Source: Paeniglutamicibacter sulfureus (GTDB taxonomy: Bacteria; Actinomycetota; Actinomycetes; Actinomycetales; Micrococcaceae). Taken from it: 64,000 nt of DNA. Under the pieces are notes generated by a model that did not search any database, was not told where the DNA came from, and saw nothing but the letters and a program-made list of their open reading frames with translations. Position numbers and translations under genes: made by a program. The stretch covers positions 1,860,001 through 1,924,000 of the forward strand of contig NZ_BAAAWO010000001.1 of assembly GCF_039535115.1 (NCBI RefSeq), in the 5' to 3' direction. Positions 61,030 to 64,000 of the stretch are shown here, piece by piece. Numbering within the stretch: the stretch's first letter is position 1; every line of letters begins with the position of its first letter.

Positions 61030-61359
61030 ATGCAGACAGTCACACATTCATCAGTTCTTGCACAGTTCGGGTATGCACTTTCGGATCCCACGCGGGCGAG
61101 AATTCTTCTGGCGCTGCGTGACGCTGCGGCGTATCCGAGCGATCTGGCCGAGCTGATCGGCGTGAGCAGGCAGAGCCTGTCGAATCATCTTGCCTGCCTG
61201 CGCGGATGCGGCCTCGTTGTCGCGGTCCCTGAAGGGCGGCGGATGCGTTACGAGCTGGCGGACCCGAGACTGGGGGATGCGCTGTCGAACCTCCTCGGTG
61301 TTGTTCTTGCGGCGGATCCGGCGCATTGCGCCGACAGCGCCGGGACAGGGTGCTGTTGA
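61030..61359 (+). CDS. CmtR-type ArsR/SmtB metal sensor
   Basis: A 109-residue winged-helix repressor. SDPTRARILLALRDAAAYPSDLAELIGVSRQSLSNHLACLRGCGLVVA matches the CmtR group, in which Cys57, Cys61 and Cys102 of the M. tuberculosis protein bind Cd(II)/Pb(II). Here Cys56, Cys60 and Cys100 are placed equivalently, with an extra CC at the very end. No Shine-Dalgarno is seen before 61030, so the mRNA may be leaderless. Its TGA shares a base with the next gene's ATG. Confidence 0.92.
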   Translation: MQTVTHSSVLAQFGYALSDPTRARILLALRDAAAYPSDLAELIGVSRQSLSNHLACLRGCGLVVAVPEGRRMRYELADPRLGDALSNLLGVVLAADPAHCADSAGTGCC

Positions 61360-62177
61360 TGCGTGCCGGCCAGGTTTGGTCCGGTTCGGGCGCTGCGCGG
61401 CACGGGATCCTTGCCCGCAGAATCCGCCTGCTCGTGGCAGCGACGATCACCTACAACGTGGTCGAGGCCTTCGTCGCCATCGGCGCTGGAACGGTGGCCT
61501 CCTCCACCGCCCTGATCGGTTTCGGGCTGGATTCGGTGATTGAGGTCTCGTCGGCAGCCGCGGTCGCCTGGCAGTTCGCCGGCCGCGATCCACAGGCCCG
61601 CGAACGGGCGGCATTGCGCCTGATAGCGGTCGCCTTTTTTGCCCTGGCCGCCTTCGTCACCGTCAGTGCGGTCCTGTCGCTGTCCGGTGCCGGTGAGCCG
61701 GAGCACTCACCTGTCGGCATCATTTTGGCCGCGGTAAGCCTGGCGGTCATGCCGTTCCTGTCTCTGGCGCAACGGCGGGCAGGCCGGGAACTGGGGTCTC
61801 GTTCTGCTGTGGCCGATTCGCGCCAGACCCTTTTGTGCACGTACCTCTCGGGTGTCCTGCTGCTGGGGCTGGTGCTCAACAGCGCCCTGGGCTGGTCCTG
61901 GGCCGACCCGGTCGCAGCTCTTGTCATTGCGGCGGTGGCAGTCAAAGAGGGACGGGACGCCTGGAAGGGTGATAGCTGTTGCCTGCCCGCACCGTTGACT
62001 TCCACGTCCGGGGACCGGCACGCGATGCCGCACTTCGCGCCCGACCTGGCTTCAGAGCCGTCCGTTGCCCAGCCAGTGGAATTGACCCCGGGGACCACCG
62101 CGGACGCCCCGACGCGTGCCTGTTGCCCTGGCAACGAGATCCGGACGCCTGCGGCAGAACTGCGAAATAAGCACTAA
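61359..62177 (+). CDS. Cation-efflux (CDF-like) transporter, cysteine-containing
   Basis: A 272-residue transporter with about six membrane spans, coupled to cmtR (TGATG). TM2 carries STALIGFGLDSVIEVSS (Asp58, Glu62). The TM5 metal site, usually HxxxD, reads VADSRQTLLC (Asp153, Cys160). The cytosolic tail holds two CC pairs (207-208, 255-256). This suits export of thiol-loving metals such as Cd, Pb or Hg, sensed by the adjacent CmtR. The tail replaces the usual CDF C-terminal fold. Confidence 0.88.
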   Translation: MRAGQVWSGSGAARHGILARRIRLLVAATITYNVVEAFVAIGAGTVASSTALIGFGLDSVIEVSSAAAVAWQFAGRDPQARERAALRLIAVAFFALAAFVTVSAVLSLSGAGEPEHSPVGIILAAVSLAVMPFLSLAQRRAGRELGSRSAVADSRQTLLCTYLSGVLLLGLVLNSALGWSWADPVAALVIAAVAVKEGRDAWKGDSCCLPAPLTSTSGDRHAMPHFAPDLASEPSVAQPVELTPGTTADAPTRACCPGNEIRTPAAELRNKH

Positions 62178-62507
62178 GCGGGAGACGTGCATGAGGCTGC
62201 CACTCCTTGCCGGGAACGGCGGTCTCATGCCGGGGCCTTGGCCGATAGCGGGCAACGGGCCGGGCAACGCTGCCGCCTTTCGCCTGTCGGTGCCGCTGTG
62301 CAGCCGGCGGCCCCGGCAAATCCCGAAAGAGCATACCCATACCGCCGGAACAGACTCGCAGTCCCGTAAGGGGTCGTTCGGATCCACGAGGCCTCCTGTT
62401 TAACGATCCATTCATGAGATCACTTTCAACTCACGGCTGTTGGCACGGCACTCATGCAGTCGTCGGGTTTCGCTGTTTAGAGGTCGCTTAGTCCGATCCC
62501 CTGGTCG
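62178..62507. other. Stretch with no recognised gene
   Basis: About 330 nt between the efflux gene and the end of the minus-strand small gene. Short frames on both strands lack ribosome-binding sites and family resemblance. No convincing terminator hairpin was found. Confidence 0.45.
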
Positions 62508-62963
62508 TCAAGACAAGGAGAGTTTTTTTCCTGCCGGGGAGCCGACGGAGCGCCGGCAGGTACAGGCCGGTCCTTTAACAGCGGGGGTGGCCAGCCAGAG
62601 GAAACGTTGCATCTTGTTATATGAACCGAACTCCAAGACCGCCCCGTCGAGTTTGGGTGCAAGTTCGCGGCTGACACTGATCATGACTTCTTCGCTGTCC
62701 TGCCCGGTCGCTCCATCGGGGGACGTTGTGCCAGGTCGCGGGCCACTGACCAAGCATTGGAGAGCTTTCTTCGGTACTGTCCGTGAGAAATACAGGCCTT
62801 GCTTTCGGCAGCCGCCGTCTGCCTGGTAACAATGCAGTTGCCCGCCAAACACGGTGATCATCCTCAGCGCTTCCTCGGTCACAGTGAAGCTGCCATGGCC
62901 GGGAATGCCCACCGTGAGGCCTTCGCCGGTCGTGGCCGCCGTCTCCATTCTGGCCTTTTTCAT
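62508..62963 (-). CDS. Hypothetical cysteine-containing small protein
   Basis: A 151-residue soluble protein starting MKKARMETAATTGEGL, with AGGAG eight nt before the ATG at 62963. Cysteines occur in LHCYQADGGCRKQG, ALQCLV and GPACTCRRS. The order (VTEEALRMI, then DGGC, then an LDGAVLEFG strand and a final CxC) is faintly like HesB/IscA scaffold proteins, but this is not a firm match. The GGT gene ends 42 nt upstream on the same strand, so the two may be one transcript. Confidence 0.6.
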   Translation of the reverse strand: MKKARMETAATTGEGLTVGIPGHGSFTVTEEALRMITVFGGQLHCYQADGGCRKQGLYFSRTVPKKALQCLVSGPRPGTTSPDGATGQDSEEVMISVSRELAPKLDGAVLEFGSYNKMQRFLWLATPAVKGPACTCRRSVGSPAGKKLSLS

Positions 62964-63005
62964 CGTTGATTCTCCTGCCTGTGGCGTTGCAGCCCTCGGG
63001 GTGGC

Positions 63006-64000
63006 CTACTGGTCGGTGTCGGCAACGCCGTGGTCGCCGTCCCGGCGCACATCGGTGGCCCCGTCGAGGGTCCCGGTGTCGTAGTCGACCCAGAGTGCCT
63101 GGATCGATCCAAAGACGCCATCGGATCGGGTGGTTTCCCGGATTTTCCATTCATTGGCCCGTGCCAGGGCCTTCAGGCTCTTGCCGGCCTTCCCTTCCAC
63201 GGCCAGGGTGCCGCCTTGCAGGTGGAAGCGTGGCCCGTCCACGGCATCCTGGATGGGCTGGTCCTGAAGCAGGACCGGGACCAGCACGGAGGCCAGGATG
63301 TTGGGGATTTGCTGGCCCCCGGGGGTGCCGATTCCCATCACCACGCGGCCCTGCCCATCCAGGACCATGGCGGGGTTGGACCAGGTGACGGACTTCCGGC
63401 CCGGTTCCGGGCGATTCGCCGGCGAGTCGATGCTTTCGAACCTGCTGAGCTGGTTGTTCAGGAAGAACCCGCCCACGACATCGCTCTTGGTGCCTCCCCA
63501 GAAGCTGGTGATCGTGTTGGTCATCGACACGGCCATGCCGTCCCGATCCACGACGGACAGGTGGGTGGTGTTTCCCGGGTCGATGTCCCCGGCCGGGGAA
63601 TCCTTCGAGGCCCTTTCCTCGAGTTTGCTGCCGATCGCGAGGTTCTGGTCGCGGTCCAGGACCTCGGAAAGGTCCACGTCGACGAAGCGCTGATCCCCGA
63701 AATTCTCCGTGACGGTGTCGCTCGCGTTCGACCAAGCCGCCATGAGCTTGTCCACGTAGGGAGCGGACCCCGGCGCATCGGAGGCAATACCGGCACCCTC
63801 GGCCTGCTGGAGCATCTGGATCAGCCCTGCCCCGGGGAGGGCGGGAGGCGCGGTCACCACCGTGTAGTCGCCGACCTTCCCGTCCACGGGTTCGAACTTT
63901 TCGGTCTCGTAGTTGGCCAGGGTGGTGGCGTCGAGGCCCTCGACCTCGGTCAGCTCATCGGAGATCGAACCCTCATAGAATTCGTCTCGTCCTCCCTCTG
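63006..64000 (-). CDS. ggt: Gamma-glutamyltransferase, C-terminal part (5' end outside window)
   Basis: The frame is open from base 64000 to a TAG at 63006-63008, giving about 330 residues: the end of the large subunit and all of the small subunit. The self-cleavage and nucleophile site is GNTTHLSVVDRDG, with the catalytic Thr codon at 63567-63569. The oxyanion/substrate loop FFLNNQLSRF and the GTPGGQQIPNILASVLVPVL block follow. The enzyme cleaves or transfers the gamma-glutamyl group of glutathione and related compounds, normally outside the membrane. The start and any signal peptide are not in the window. Confidence 0.92.
   Translation of the reverse strand, partial: EGGRDEFYEGSISDELTEVEGLDATTLANYETEKFEPVDGKVGDYTVVTAPPALPGAGLIQMLQQAEGAGIASDAPGSAPYVDKLMAAWSNASDTVTENFGDQRFVDVDLSEVLDRDQNLAIGSKLEERASKDSPAGDIDPGNTTHLSVVDRDGMAVSMTNTITSFWGGTKSDVVGGFFLNNQLSRFESIDSPANRPEPGRKSVTWSNPAMVLDGQGRVVMGIGTPGGQQIPNILASVLVPVLLQDQPIQDAVDGPRFHLQGGTLAVEGKAGKSLKALARANEWKIRETTRSDGVFGSIQALWVDYDTGTLDGATDVRRDGDHGVADTDQ

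Noticed and set aside
1..64000. CRISPR arrays, tRNA or rRNA genes, phage genes, transposases
   Set aside because: Read for spaced direct repeats, cloverleaf-like segments, rRNA motifs and transposase/integrase motifs; none was convincing.

Overview
The window is high-GC DNA with dense, tightly spaced genes, frequent GTG starts and 4-nt gene overlaps. That fits an actinobacterium, most likely Micrococcaceae (Arthrobacter / Paeniglutamicibacter type). Supporting signs are a 638-residue copper amine oxidase of the Arthrobacter globiformis type, a CopC plus CopD-CtaG copper cluster, a CmtR-type metal sensor and a cysteine-free S14/L33 pair next to L28. No rRNA, tRNA, CRISPR array or intact mobile element was recognised. 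The genus assignment is inference from gene content.

Layout. 1-2.8 kb: the tail of an AEC-family permease, then a polar amino acid ABC importer. 2.9-9.7 kb: a HerA/DUF853-like ATPase, a membrane-anchored protein, a MarR-MFS efflux pair and a thioredoxin-NHL protein. 9.8-14.1 kb: a copper group (membrane protein, CopC, CopD-CtaG fusion, lipoprotein). 14.3-17.6 kb: HU, a short-chain dehydrogenase, a DUF1992 protein and the rpmB-rpmG-rpsN cluster. 18-25 kb: a polyamine-type ABC operon with a trailing MarR gene, divergent from an Lrp regulator and a class III aminotransferase. 25-27 kb: a cupin, a structured gene-free stretch, DoxX and a divergent SufR-like regulator. 27-36.3 kb: an acyl-CoA dehydrogenase, then a seven-gene minus-strand operon (VanA-like Rieske oxygenase, small HutD/cupin-like protein, DoeB-like deacylase, amino acid ABC importer, VanB-like reductase) under a divergent GntR regulator. 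36.3-43.8 kb: a PucR regulator, HyuA, HyuB and an NCS1-type permease. 43.9-50.2 kb: a second PucR regulator, a methylmalonate-semialdehyde dehydrogenase, an omega-aminotransferase and an APC permease (a beta-alanine/GABA-like module). 50.4-54.6 kb: FeaR-like and TetR regulators with the copper amine oxidase. 54.7-58.8 kb: a TetR regulator, an amidohydrolase and an FAD amine oxidase. 58.8-61 kb: a decayed interval with a ZnuA-like fragment, an interrupted palindrome, a GH16 lipoprotein, an RHS-like fragment and a truncated small gene. 61-64 kb: a CmtR-CDF metal resistance pair, a small unknown protein and a gamma-glutamyltransferase cut by the window edge.

Most of the region is a nitrogen and carbon scavenging island: separate importer-plus-enzyme modules for amino acids, polyamines, hydantoin-like compounds, beta-amino acids and aromatic or biogenic amines, each with its own regulator and often a visible palindromic operator. 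The least explained module is the Rieske/deacylase/importer operon at 29.1-36.3 kb, whose substrate cannot be read from the sequence.
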